Source: JBHYDC01 sp051861205
GTDB taxonomy: Bacteria > Pseudomonadota > Alphaproteobacteria > Rhizobiales > Pleomorphomonadaceae
Length of the DNA stretch: 64,000 bases
Direction of reading: 5' to 3'
Assembly: GCA_051861205.1 (NCBI GenBank)
Contig: JBHYDC010000012.1
Span: 94,002 to 158,001 of the forward strand
Each line of letters begins with the position of its first letter. Position 1 is the stretch's first letter. A program made the translations under genes and the position numbers. The notes under the pieces were generated by a model, which saw only the letters and a program-made list of their open reading frames with translations, made no database searches and was not told the DNA's origin. Positions 45,213 through 54,064 of this stretch are shown piece after piece.

Positions 45213-47930
45213 ATGCTGGACAAGACCTTCGAAGCTTCGGCCGTCGAGCCCAAGATTGCAGCGGAATGGGAAAAGGCGCGTGCCTTCGAGGCCGGGCGCG
45301 GCGCAAAGCCCGGCGCCGATCCCTTCACCATCGTGATTCCCCCGCCGAACGTCACCGGCTCGCTTCATATGGGCCACGCCCTCAACAATACGCTCCAGGA
45401 CATTCTGGTGCGGATGATGCGCATGCGCGGGCGCGACGTGCTTTGGCAGCCCGGCACGGACCATGCCGGCATCGCCACGCAAATGGTGGTCGAGCGCCAG
45501 TTGATGGCGCGCCAGCAGCACCGGCGCGAGATGGGCCGCGAGAAGTTTCTCGAAAAGGTCTGGGCTTGGAAGGCGGAAAGCGGCGGCGTTATCGTCAACC
45601 AGTTGAAGCGCCTCGGCGCCTCCTGTGACTGGTCGCGCGAGCGCTTCACCATGGACGAGGGCCTGTCGAAGGCCGTGCTCAAGGTGTTCGTACAGCTTCA
45701 CCGCGAAGGGCTGATCTATAAAGACAAGCGCCTCGTCAACTGGGACCCCAAGCTCCTCACCGCCATTTCGGACCTCGAAGTCGTGCAGACCGAGGTGAAG
45801 GGGAACCTCTGGCATTTCCGCTATCCGCTGGCTGATGGCTATGATTCTGAGGATCCGGCGACCTACATCACCGTCGCGACCACCCGGCCGGAGACGATGC
45901 TGGGCGACACCGCCGTTGCCGTTCATCCCATGGACGAGCGCTATCAGCACCTGATCGGCAGGTTCGTGCGCCTGCCGCTCGTCGGCCGTCTGATCCCGAT
46001 CGTCGCCGACGAGTATTCGGATCCGCTCAAGGGTTCCGGCGCCGTCAAGATCACGCCCGCGCATGACTTCAACGACTTCGAAGTCGGCAGGCGCCATGAT
46101 CTGCCGAAAATCAATATCTTCGATGTCGAAGCCCGCGTTGTGCTTGAACACAACACGGACTTCCTTGCCGGCATCATTCCTTCAACCGAACTGGACGAGA
46201 CCGTTGCTCGCCTGAACGGCAAGGATCGCTTCGCCGCGCGCAAGATCATCGTTGAGATGATGGAGGCTCACGGTCTGCTCGATAAGATCGAGCCGCACAC
46301 GCATATGGTCCCGCACGGCGATCGCGGCGGCGTGCCGATCGAGCCCTATCTCACCGACCAGTGGTATGTGAACGCCGCCGAGCTTGCCAAGCCCGCCATC
46401 GCGTCCGTTCGCGAGGGCCGCACGGTCTTCGTGCCGAAGACTTGGGAAAAGACCTATTTCGATTGGATGGAAAACATCCAGCCCTGGTGCATCTCCCGCC
46501 AGCTCTGGTGGGGCCACCAAATTCCGGCGTGGTATGGGCCGGACGGCAAAGTGTTCGTGGCCGAGGACGAACAGGAAGCCCTCTCCGACGCGCGCGATCA
46601 CTACGGCGCCCCGACCGCGCTGACCCGCGACGAGGACGTACTCGACACCTGGTTCTCCTCTGCGCTCTGGCCGTTCTCGACCCTCGGCTGGCCGGACGCA
46701 ACGCCCGAAGTCGCGCGTTATTACCCGACCAACGTGCTCGTGACCGGCTTCGACATTATCTTCTTCTGGGTTGCCCGCATGATGATGATGGGCATCCATT
46801 TCATGGGTGAGGAGCCTTTCCGCGACGTCTACATCCACGCGCTCGTCCGTGACGAGAAGGGCGCCAAGATGTCGAAGTCGAAGGGGAATGTGATCGATCC
46901 CCTCAGCCTGATCGACGAATATGGCGCCGACGCGCTGCGCTTCACGCTGGCCGCCATGGCCGCGCAGGGCCGCGATATCAAGCTCGCAACCGCCCGCGTC
47001 GCTGGTTACCGCAACTTCGCGACCAAGCTTTGGAACGCCGTGCGCTTTTCCGAGGTCAACGGTTGCACCCGCGTCGCCGGTTTCGACCCCGATGGCGCGC
47101 GCGAAACGCTGAACCGCTGGATCGTCACGGAAGCCCGCCGCGCCGCCGCCGAGGTCACCGAAGCCGTCGACGCCTACCGCTTCAACGATGCGGCGGGCGC
47201 GGCCTACCGCTTCGTGTGGAACTCGTTCTGCGACTGGTATCTCGAACTCACCAAGCCGATTCTCACCGGCGAAGACGGCCCGGCGAAGGCCGAAACGCGC
47301 GCGACTTGTGCTTGGGCCATCGACGAAATCCTGAAAATCCTGCACCCCTTCATGCCCTTCATCACGGAAGAGCTATGGGCACGAACCGGCGAAACCGGCC
47401 CCGCCCGCGAAAATCTGCTGGTGTTGACCGAGTGGCCCGAAGGCCGGAAGGACACCTCCGACGCGGCCGATGAGATCAATTGGCTGGTCGGCGTCGTCTC
47501 GGAAATCCGCTCGGTGCGCGCGGAAATGAACGTCGCGCCTGCCATGCAGCTTCCGCTGGTCCTCGTCGGGGCCACGCCCAAGGTGGAAGGCTGGCTCGCT
47601 ACGCACACCGCTGCGCTCCAGCGCCTCGCCCGCGTGTCGGACGCCTCCACGGCTTCCACCGCGCCCCCGCAATCCGCCCAAATCGTCACCGCCGCCGGCA
47701 CCATCGCCCTGCCGCTCGCCGGGATCGTTGACCTCGACGCCGAACGCGCCCGGCTTCAAAAGGAAGCCGACAAGCTGGAAGGGGAGATCGGCCGTATCGA
47801 CAAGAAGCTCTCCAACGAGCAATTCGTCGCCAAGGCGCCCGAAGAGGTGGTCGAGGAAGAACGTGCCAAGCGCGAAAGCTATGCCGAACGGCTCGCAAAA
47901 GTGCGCGAAGCCCTGGACCGCCTGCGCTGA
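45213..47930 (+). CDS. valS: valyl-tRNA synthetase
   Basis: Class I synthetase of ~905 residues from the ATG at 45213 (LDKTFEASAVEPKIAAEWEK). HIGH motif: GSLHMGHALNN; KMSKS motif: GAKMSKSKGNV. The editing domain has TTRPETMLGDTAVAVHP, and the C-terminal coiled-coil tRNA-binding arm (ARLQKEADKLEGEIGRIDKKL) is complete. Confidence 0.96.
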   Translation: MLDKTFEASAVEPKIAAEWEKARAFEAGRGAKPGADPFTIVIPPPNVTGSLHMGHALNNTLQDILVRMMRMRGRDVLWQPGTDHAGIATQMVVERQLMARQQHRREMGREKFLEKVWAWKAESGGVIVNQLKRLGASCDWSRERFTMDEGLSKAVLKVFVQLHREGLIYKDKRLVNWDPKLLTAISDLEVVQTEVKGNLWHFRYPLADGYDSEDPATYITVATTRPETMLGDTAVAVHPMDERYQHLIGRFVRLPLVGRLIPIVADEYSDPLKGSGAVKITPAHDFNDFEVGRRHDLPKINIFDVEARVVLEHNTDFLAGIIPSTELDETVARLNGKDRFAARKIIVEMMEAHGLLDKIEPHTHMVPHGDRGGVPIEPYLTDQWYVNAAELAKPAIASVREGRTVFVPKTWEKTYFDWMENIQPWCISRQLWWGHQIPAWYGPDGKVFVAEDEQEALSDARDHYGAPTALTRDEDVLDTWFSSALWPFSTLGWPDATPEVARYYPTNVLVTGFDIIFFWVARMMMMGIHFMGEEPFRDVYIHALVRDEKGAKMSKSKGNVIDPLSLIDEYGADALRFTLAAMAAQGRDIKLATARVAGYRNFATKLWNAVRFSEVNGCTRVAGFDPDGARETLNRWIVTEARRAAAEVTEAVDAYRFNDAAGAAYRFVWNSFCDWYLELTKPILTGEDGPAKAETRATCAWAIDEILKILHPFMPFITEELWARTGETGPARENLLVLTEWPEGRKDTSDAADEINWLVGVVSEIRSVRAEMNVAPAMQLPLVLVGATPKVEGWLATHTAALQRLARVSDASTASTAPPQSAQIVTAAGTIALPLAGIVDLDAERARLQKEADKLEGEIGRIDKKLSNEQFVAKAPEEVVEEERAKRESYAERLAKVREALDRLR

Positions 47931-47953
47931 CACACCCGCGAGGCCGAACCTTT

Positions 47954-47978
47954 CCTTCTCCCCTTGCGAGGGAAGGAG
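47954..47978 (+). repeat. fragment of the dispersed CCTTCTCCCCTTG repeat
   Basis: About 25 bp matching the left end of the elements at 21911 and 53960 (CCTTCTCCCCTTGCGAGGGA), then diverging. It lies between valS and parD. Confidence 0.45.
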
Positions 47979-48053
47979 CGCCTCCCAGTGAGCATCCGGC
48001 GCACGCTTGATGCGCACTCCCATCTCGGTGATACCGGCGGCAAGGAGACCACA

Positions 48054-48311
48054 ATGGGTATGACCGTCAAACTCGCGCCGGATGCCGAGACTTTCGCCAA
48101 CGAACTCGTCGCCAGCGGCCGCTTCCGCACGCCCGATGAGGTGGTGCAAGAGGCGATGACGGTTCTGCGGCGAACGGAAGCCCGCGCCCAGTTGGACGCA
48201 ATGATCGCGGCGGGACAAGCCGACCTCGACGCGGGGCGCGTTTACTCCGCAGACGAGGTGTTTGCTCGGCTTGAGGTGCGATACGCCAGTGCTGAGATTG
48301 CAGATAAATAA
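48054..48311 (+). CDS. ParD-family antitoxin
   Basis: 85 residues from ATG 48054 (AAGGAG upstream). N-terminal ribbon-helix-helix pattern MTVKLAPDAETFANELVASGRFRTPDEVVQEAMTVL, then a toxin-binding tail with RAQLDAMIAAGQADLDAGRVYSADEVFARL. It overlaps the toxin ATG by 1 bp (TAATG). It should neutralise the ParE toxin and repress its own promoter. Confidence 0.85.
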   Translation: MGMTVKLAPDAETFANELVASGRFRTPDEVVQEAMTVLRRTEARAQLDAMIAAGQADLDAGRVYSADEVFARLEVRYASAEIADK

Positions 48312-48601
48312 TGCAAGTCGTCTTTTCCGCTGCGGCCGAAACCGACATTATTTTGATTGCTCAATTCATCGCCGAGGACAATCCAGTCCGTGCAAAGTCA
48401 TTCGAAGCTGAGCTCCTCACGGCATGTCTACTGTTAGGCGAAAATCCTTACGCTTATCCGTTTCTAGTCGGATATAGTGCCTCAGGTTACGGGCGAAGAG
48501 TATTCGGCCAACATCTCATTATTTTTCTTATAAAGAATGATGTTGTTCAAATCGTCCGTGTCCTCCACGGGGCCCGCGATATCGAAACCGTTCTTCCGTG
48601 A
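48311..48601 (+). CDS. ParE/RelE-superfamily toxin
   Basis: 96 residues: VVFSAAAETDIILIAQFIAEDNP...ENPYAYPFLVGYSASGYGRRVFGQHLIIFLIKNDVVQIVRVLHGARDIETVLP. The C-terminal IVRVLHGARDIE is diagnostic for ParE-type toxins, which usually poison DNA gyrase. It appears intact with its antitoxin, and is AT-richer than surrounding genes, in keeping with a mobile module. Confidence 0.85.
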   Translation: MQVVFSAAAETDIILIAQFIAEDNPVRAKSFEAELLTACLLLGENPYAYPFLVGYSASGYGRRVFGQHLIIFLIKNDVVQIVRVLHGARDIETVLP

Positions 48602-48748
48602 TTTCAGGGTTCGTGAAGCGCCGAGTCTTAGCCTCCTTTGCCCCCTTTATCCTGCCGGCCCAGAGGTCTCGTTTTGCCTGTGCCGCCGACGATTGCAGCC
48701 AGCCTCTTCATCTCCTTTCCTTGGTGTGCCTCGGCTCACTGACCCGCC

Positions 48749-49312
48749 TCACACCCCGTAAAACGCCCTGATCTTGTCCGTGATCCACCCCCAGGCCTCG
48801 AACTCCTCCGGTCCTGCGCACTTTTCGACCGTCACGCCAAGCCGCGCGATGTCGGCCTCCACCGTCTCGCGCGGCAGGCGGTCTAGCCGTGTCGCCAGGA
48901 TTGCGGCCTCCAGAATAGCGGCCTCAGCGCGGTTGAAGCCGAGGAACGGCCGGTGCGCCGCCTCATGCAGCACCTGGCAGCGGAAGCGCGGGCGGATCGG
49001 ATCGTCTTCGAAGGCCGTCGCTTCCAGTTCCATATGCCCGGCGGTATTAGCCAGCCGCACGCCATCCACCACGTCTGCGGGCACCAGCGGCCATGTCTCG
49101 CGGCCGGTCAAGAACCCCGCGATCACTCGGATATCTGACGGCGCTGATACCACGAGATAGGGATGGCGCATAAGGTTTTCGATGGCGGGGGAGGGGCGGA
49201 AGGGCAGGAACAGCCAACCGTCACCATCCCGGTGCAAGCCATACGGGCGCACGTGGAAGCTGCCGTCGGCGTTTTTGGTGGCGACGATGGTTTCCAGGAT
49301 GAACGGCATCAC
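48749..49312 (-). CDS. DUF447 family protein of the methanopterin/methylofuran cluster
   Basis: 187 residues: PFILETIVATKNADGSFHVRPYGLHRDGDGWLFLPFRPSPAIENLMRHPYLVVS..., C-terminal ARLGVTVEKCAGPEEFEAWGWITDKIRAF. DUF447 proteins have an FMN-binding split-barrel look and occur in methanogens and H4MPT-containing bacteria. Probably a flavoenzyme or cofactor-synthesis step (inference). Last gene of the fhc operon; its ATG overlaps the upstream DHPS-like stop by 4 bp. Confidence 0.78.
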   Translation of the reverse strand: MMPFILETIVATKNADGSFHVRPYGLHRDGDGWLFLPFRPSPAIENLMRHPYLVVSAPSDIRVIAGFLTGRETWPLVPADVVDGVRLANTAGHMELEATAFEDDPIRPRFRCQVLHEAAHRPFLGFNRAEAAILEAAILATRLDRLPRETVEADIARLGVTVEKCAGPEEFEAWGWITDKIRAFYGV

Positions 49313-50730
49313 TCATTCCCTCGCGCGGGCCGGCGGGTGCCAAGGGTATGTCCGGCCTTTTGCAGCCGCGTCACGTCTTCCGTCTTGCGATCGGCGGAAA
49401 TGCCCCAATCCAGGGGATTATCCTGCGCATAGCGCTTGCCGAGCTGGAACGCGATTTCGGCCCGTGCCAGCTCCGCTCCGAGGTAGAAGGCATGCCCGCC
49501 GTCGGTTTCAACACCGAGTTTGGGGAAGGCTTCGAAGGCATTGGTCTCCACCAGATGCATGTCGCGGTTGTAGACGTGGATGCCGTCCTCGGCCACTTCG
49601 ATGCGGAAATTCTTGTCCTTCACCTCCGCCGCCACAGCCGCGATGCCGTCCGGCGTGTTGGCATAGGGCGCGCGGTCGTGCAGCCCCATGAGCGCATTCG
49701 TGTACCCTTTCGGCAGTCCGCCGTCGCGCTTGGCGGCATACATCAGGCGGCGCGCGGCGTCGTGCTCCTGCACGGTGCGGCGGGTGTGGGGGCTCACCTG
49801 CACGATGAGAACGTTGCGGATGGCAAGCTCCGAGCATAGCCCGGTCAGCAACGCGGTGATGCCGGTCGTGTCCGCTTCCGTCAGCTCGGTGAGGTTGCCG
49901 GTGCCCATCAGCATCTCGGCGTCCGGCATGCGGCGGCGAAACTCGTGGTAACGCACGATCGATGCGGTGAAGCCGAAATGGATGGGATCGAGGATCGGAT
50001 CGGCGAGGTAAGGCCGCCCCAGCGCCTCCATCCGCTCACAAGCCCGGATCAGCGATGCAAGATCGCCCGGCCGCGCCGGCACCAGAACCGGCACGGCAGG
50101 CCAATCGGCCGCGCGCTCTACCGTGTCTTCGCTGAGCGACAGTATGAAATCCGCCCCCGCGCGCACGCCGGTTTCGATCTCGCCGAGGTCGGCGCTATCG
50201 ATCGACACGGTGAAATCCAGCCGTTTCAACTCCTGGATCAGTTCGCCCAAATGCGGAAAGGGCGTATCGGGCAAGCCGCCGATATCGATCACGTCGCCCC
50301 CGGCCGCGCGGTGAGCGTGGGCACGCGCGACGACGGCCTCGATTGAGCTTTCCGCTGCTTCAACAATCTCCGCGAAGATCCTGATATCATGGTGTGAAAG
50401 GTCAACGTCACGGGCGCCCCGGCCGAAGAATTGCGGCAGGTCCACCACCTCGTCCGGTCCCCGCACCACCGGCACGCCGAAGTGCGCGGAAAGCGCATCC
50501 AGGTTGGCGCGGCAGCGGCCGGGCACCACGATCCGCGTCGCGCCGTCCGGCAGGCGCACGCGGCGGCGGATGATATCCTCCGTCATTAGCGCCGCGACTT
50601 TCACGCCGACGTCCAGCACCGTCCAGCGAAACCGCTCCACGCCGAGCCCGGTCATCACCGCCTCCACGCGGGGATAGGCGAGGTGGCCGGTGAAGAGGAC
50701 CACGTGATCGGCGGGCGAGGGGTCGGTCAT
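49309..50730 (-). CDS. dihydropteroate synthase-like protein of the H4MPT cluster (DUF6513 type)
   Basis: 473 residues. The N-terminal ~150 residues (HVVLFTGHLAYPRVEAVMTGLG) are a separate domain; the middle carries a DHPS-like barrel with HRAAGGDVIDIGGLPDTPFPHLGEL, FTVSIDSADLGEIETGVRAGADFILSLSED and MLMGTGNLTELTEADTTGI. Its archaeal counterparts were proposed to couple the pterin to the RFAP-derived arylamine in methanopterin synthesis. A true FolP is encoded a few genes upstream in the same operon, which argues this one serves H4MPT and not folate. Confidence 0.85.
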   Translation of the reverse strand: MTDPSPADHVVLFTGHLAYPRVEAVMTGLGVERFRWTVLDVGVKVAALMTEDIIRRRVRLPDGATRIVVPGRCRANLDALSAHFGVPVVRGPDEVVDLPQFFGRGARDVDLSHHDIRIFAEIVEAAESSIEAVVARAHAHRAAGGDVIDIGGLPDTPFPHLGELIQELKRLDFTVSIDSADLGEIETGVRAGADFILSLSEDTVERAADWPAVPVLVPARPGDLASLIRACERMEALGRPYLADPILDPIHFGFTASIVRYHEFRRRMPDAEMLMGTGNLTELTEADTTGITALLTGLCSELAIRNVLIVQVSPHTRRTVQEHDAARRLMYAAKRDGGLPKGYTNALMGLHDRAPYANTPDGIAAVAAEVKDKNFRIEVAEDGIHVYNRDMHLVETNAFEAFPKLGVETDGGHAFYLGAELARAEIAFQLGKRYAQDNPLDWGISADRKTEDVTRLQKAGHTLGTRRPARGNE

Positions 50731-50755
50731 CGGCGTCTCGCGCTGTGCGGAACGG

Positions 50756-51430
50756 TCAAGTGCCGGGTTCGGGGCGGGGGGTGGCGCGGGGGCCGGACCT
50801 CGTCATTACCGAGGTGCCGATGGGGGCGGTCGGCTTGCCCAAAAGCTCGCCCAGGTCGTCCAGCGCAGCCGGTCCCACCAGCCGCACGGGGCAGCCGAGG
50901 CGGCTGACGAAGCCTGGAAACGCATCATCGGTGATGCCGGCGGCGGTGAGGTCGGCGGGCGTCGCGGTCTGCGGTCCGTCGCGCGATTTCACGATTACGA
51001 GGCCTGCGGCGTCCAGCTCGAAGGCGAGCCACGCCGCGAAACTGTCGGAGGTCATGCCCCAGTTTTCCGGCACGCCGCGCTGGCCCTGGAGCATGGATGT
51101 GGGGCACCAGACGGGGATGCGGCCTGCGGCATGACCGCCGTCTATCTCGCGGCGCGAGGTGGCCAGCACGAGCGCGGGGAACAGCTCCACCAGCACCTTG
51201 GCGAAGGCGTTCATTGCTTCGATGGCAAGTTTATGCGCCAAGCGGTCGGAAAATCCGAGCGCGGCCTGCGCCTCGCGCACCGCGTCGGCGAAGGGGCCGC
51301 CGCCGGGCACAATGACGGTGCGAACCGGTGAACCTGTCACTTCGCGCAGGATCGCGCCGATGCGCGCGCGGTCCGTTGCGTGGCTTCCGCCCACCTTCAC
51401 GACGACCCGGTGGCCCGTTCGCGGCAGCAT
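50756..51430 (-). CDS. amino acid kinase family protein, MfnE-like
   Basis: 224 residues: VVVKVGGSHATDRARIGAIL, VIVPGGGPFADAVREAQ, and GMTSDSFAAWLAFELDAAGLVIVKSRDG, all typical of the amino acid kinase fold. In methanogens MfnE phosphorylates aminomethylfuran-methyl phosphate during methanofuran synthesis; the adjacent MfnB-like gene (3-nt gap) and the MfnF-like gene at 30109 suggest the same job for methylofuran. Confidence 0.82.
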   Translation of the reverse strand: MLPRTGHRVVVKVGGSHATDRARIGAILREVTGSPVRTVIVPGGGPFADAVREAQAALGFSDRLAHKLAIEAMNAFAKVLVELFPALVLATSRREIDGGHAAGRIPVWCPTSMLQGQRGVPENWGMTSDSFAAWLAFELDAAGLVIVKSRDGPQTATPADLTAAGITDDAFPGFVSRLGCPVRLVGPAALDDLGELLGKPTAPIGTSVMTRSGPRATPRPEPGT

Positions 51431-51433
51431 CTG

Positions 51434-52120
51434 TCAGTCTCCTGCCGCACGCCGCGCCGCGTGAACCGCCAGCGCCGCCACCGCTGCGCGGATGCGCGTG
51501 GGGTCGAGCGGGCGGGTGCGAATACCGTCTTCGCACAGCGCGCCGCGAAAGCCGATCAGGTCCGGCCGCAGCGGCACGAGGCTGCCGACATCCAGCACCT
51601 TCAGCGATCCGGCAAGCCCCACCGTCAGCTTCGCCCGCCGCGCGGCGGCCACAAAATGGGCGATATCGGCCATGTCCATCACGTCGGTCAGGCTGGCGCC
51701 CTTATCAAGAGTATCCAGCATCGCGCCGGAAAATCCGGCTGCCGCCGCAGTCGCGACCAGATCGAGATCCTGCTCCCGGTCGGCCGCGAACACGGCCACC
51801 AGCTTGGTTGCATGGCCGAGCGACCGGCCGAGAAACTCCAAGAAAGCCGCTCCCGCGTCTCCGCCCGGCACCGGCGTTTTCACATAGGTCGCGCCGGTTT
51901 CGGCCATGGCTTGCGCGGTGCCGAGCGTAGCGTCGCCGCCCACGGCGGCCGACACCTCCGCGCGGCCCGCGACCGCCTTGACGATCGCCCGCACAACCGA
52001 AACCGGTAGATCGCCCAGCGCGCCGCGCGTGGGATCCTTGGCGTCGATTACGGTGGCGCCGGCGCCAAGCGCGAGTTCGGCTTCGGCGGGCGACGTCACG
52101 GAGACGAGCAGGGCGGTCAT
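51434..52120 (-). CDS. (5-formylfuran-3-yl)methyl phosphate synthase, MfnB-like
   Basis: 228 residues from the ATG at 52120. Key blocks: LLVSVTSPAEAELALGAGATVIDAKDPTRGALGDLP (with the Schiff-base-type Lys and its acidic partner), YVKTPVPG and TVGLAGSLKVLDVGSLVPLRPDLIGFRGALCE. MfnB joins two glyceraldehyde-3-phosphate molecules into the furan ring of methanofuran/methylofuran. ATGA overlap with folK. The longer open frame to 52348 covers folK antiparallel information and was trimmed. Confidence 0.87.
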   Translation of the reverse strand: MTALLVSVTSPAEAELALGAGATVIDAKDPTRGALGDLPVSVVRAIVKAVAGRAEVSAAVGGDATLGTAQAMAETGATYVKTPVPGGDAGAAFLEFLGRSLGHATKLVAVFAADREQDLDLVATAAAAGFSGAMLDTLDKGASLTDVMDMADIAHFVAAARRAKLTVGLAGSLKVLDVGSLVPLRPDLIGFRGALCEDGIRTRPLDPTRIRAAVAALAVHAARRAAGD

Positions 52121-52650
52121 TTCAAGGTCTCCAAGGCGGGCAGTCGGGTGATGCCGGTGGCATCGAAGTGCCGGGCGTGTTCGCCCACCGTTTCGCCGCC
52201 CACTCTCAGGTTCGGCGCGATTTCCGTCAGCGGAACCAGCACAAAGGCGCGTTCCAGCATATGCGCGTGCGGTATGATCAGATCGGGCGTGTCGATCACG
52301 CGATCCTCGAAGGCGAGCACGTCGATATCGATCACGCGCGGCCCCCATTTTTCAATCCGCACCCGGCCGAGATCCTGCTCCACGGCCAAGCAAAGAGCCA
52401 GCAACTCATGCGGCGCCAGCGATGTTTCAACGATCGCGCAGGCATTCACAAACGGGTTTTGGTCGGTCTTGCCCCAAGGCGGCGTCTGATAATCGGCTGA
52501 GCGCGCGACCACACGCGCGCCGCGCGCATCCAGCGCATCCAGCGCGGCGCGGATCGTCTCGCGGACATCGCCGATGTTGCCGCCGAGCCCAAGATAGGCG
52601 CGGGCGGGGGCATGCAATTGATAGGGCAGGGTGGCGGATAGGTCAGCCAT
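52117..52650 (-). CDS. folK: 2-amino-4-hydroxy-6-hydroxymethyldihydropteridine pyrophosphokinase
   Basis: Activates 6-hydroxymethyl-dihydropterin with ATP; the product feeds both folate and, in H4MPT organisms, methanopterin. 177 residues: YLGLGGNIGDVRETI, SADYQTPPWGKTDQNPFVNACAIVET, and the signature WGPRVIDIDVLAF, ending HMLERAFVLVPLTEIAPN. It overlaps folB by 8 bp and the MfnB-like gene by 4 bp. Confidence 0.93.
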   Translation of the reverse strand: MADLSATLPYQLHAPARAYLGLGGNIGDVRETIRAALDALDARGARVVARSADYQTPPWGKTDQNPFVNACAIVETSLAPHELLALCLAVEQDLGRVRIEKWGPRVIDIDVLAFEDRVIDTPDLIIPHAHMLERAFVLVPLTEIAPNLRVGGETVGEHARHFDATGITRLPALETLK

Positions 52651-53011
52651 TGCGTTTCCGCTCGATTTCCACTGAAACGCCCTCGATCACGGCCGGAACC
52701 GGCGCGGACGGCTTATCCACCCGTACCACGATCGCGGCAACCAGCGCGAGCCGCCCCAGGATCTCGGCCGCGATCGCCTCCGCCAGCGCTTCGATCAGCT
52801 TGAAGCGCCGCTTGGTCGCGATCTCAACGGCTATTTCGGACAGGTCGGCGTAGGAAACGGTCTTGGTGAAATCGTCCTCAGCGCCCGCCGCGCGGGTATC
52901 CACGCTCGCGGTCAGCGAAATGAAGAAGCGCTGACCAAGCCGCGCCTCCTCCTCGTGCAGGCCGTGATAGGCAAAGATGGCGATGTTCTTCACGAAAATC
53001 CGATCGGTCAC
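52643..53011 (-). CDS. folB: dihydroneopterin aldolase
   Basis: Makes 6-hydroxymethyl-dihydropterin from dihydroneopterin. 122 residues: IFVKNIAIFAYHGLHEEEARLGQRFFISLTAS (with the conserved YHG and E), VSYADLSEIAVEI, and FKLIEALAEAIAAEIL. Its ATG overlaps the folP stop. Confidence 0.92.
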   Translation of the reverse strand: MTDRIFVKNIAIFAYHGLHEEEARLGQRFFISLTASVDTRAAGAEDDFTKTVSYADLSEIAVEIATKRRFKLIEALAEAIAAEILGRLALVAAIVVRVDKPSAPVPAVIEGVSVEIERKRNG

Positions 53012-53823
53012 CGCATCCGCTCCTTGATGGCCTCGACCACGCGCGCCGCGTCGATATGGGCGCGCACATCATGAACGCGCACGATGTCGGCACCGAGCAG
53101 GATCGCGACGCTGTTCGACGCTACCGTGCCATGGATCCGGCTTGCCGGAGACTTCGCGTCGTTGAGGATGCCGATCAGGCTTTTCCGTGACGTGCCCATC
53201 AGAACGCGGTACCCCAGCGCCTTGATTTCCGGCAGGCGCGCGATGGCGGCAAGGTTCTGCTCGAAGGTTTTCCCGAAGCCGACGCCGGGGTCGAGAATGA
53301 TATCGCGATCCGCAATCCCCGCTGCATGGGCAATCTCGATCGAACGGGCGAAATAGCCCTTCATGTCCGCGATGATATCCACCGTCTCGTCGATCTGCCG
53401 CCGGTTGTGCATCACGATCACGGGCGCGCCATGAGCGGCGGCAACGCGGGCGATTTCGGGTTCCCGCTGCAACCCCCAGACATCGTTGACGATCCGCGCC
53501 CCGGCCCGCAACGCCGCATCGGCGGTGCCGGCCTTGTAGGTGTCGATCGATATCGGCACCGCATGGGCCGCCGCGATCCGCTCGATCACCGGCACCACCC
53601 GCCGTATCTCCTCGGCCTCTGCCACCTCCGTCGCCCCCGGCCGGGTCGATTCCCCGCCGATATCGATGATATCAGCGCCTTCCGCCACCAACTCTCCGGC
53701 ATGCGCCACCGCAGCGTCCACCGCCGCGAACAGCCCGCCGTCGGAGAAGGAATCCGGCGTCACATTCAAGATGCCCATCACCAGGGTCTTGACGCCAAGC
53801 TTGGGAAGAACGGTGTTGGTCAT
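53008..53823 (-). CDS. folP: dihydropteroate synthase
   Basis: Joins hydroxymethyl-dihydropterin pyrophosphate with p-aminobenzoate in folate synthesis; sulfonamide target. About 271 residues from the ATG at 53823. Signature segments: MGILNVTPDSFSDGG, IIDIGGESTRPGATEV, ILDPGVGFGKTFEQNLA and GTSRKSLIG. It follows fhcC after 241 bp that include a repeat element. Confidence 0.94.
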   Translation of the reverse strand: MTNTVLPKLGVKTLVMGILNVTPDSFSDGGLFAAVDAAVAHAGELVAEGADIIDIGGESTRPGATEVAEAEEIRRVVPVIERIAAAHAVPISIDTYKAGTADAALRAGARIVNDVWGLQREPEIARVAAAHGAPVIVMHNRRQIDETVDIIADMKGYFARSIEIAHAAGIADRDIILDPGVGFGKTFEQNLAAIARLPEIKALGYRVLMGTSRKSLIGILNDAKSPASRIHGTVASNSVAILLGADIVRVHDVRAHIDAARVVEAIKERMR

Positions 53824-53959
53824 CGGATGCAGTCTCAAGCCTTTCAAGCCCTTGGCCTAGGGTGACGGGCCACAAAGGGCAAGCTGTATTCAATATGCGC
53901 GGAGCGACAGATCAGGCAGGTCGGCTAAGCTCGACCCAATCGCACACCGCCTGTGAACC

Positions 53960-54049
53960 CCTTCTCCCCTTGCGGGGTCGCGAAGCGACGGGTCGAGACC
54001 CGTGTCTCGACCCAGGGGTCAGGTGGCCCGAGAGGGCCGGATGAGGGGT
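53960..54049 (-). repeat. dispersed repeat element with inserted palindrome between fhcC and folP
   Basis: Ends match the 21911/22005 elements (CCTTCTCCCCTTGCGGGG at 53960 and GGTGGCCCGAGAGGGCCGGA up to the ATGAGGGGT at 54049). The middle carries an extra perfect 10-bp stem, GGGTCGAGAC (53990-53999) paired with 54004-54013 around CCGT. On the operon transcript it forms a stable hairpin that could act as a processing or partial stop site between the fhc and fol halves. Confidence 0.75.
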
Positions 54050-54064
54050 CTCTTTCCAGAAAGC

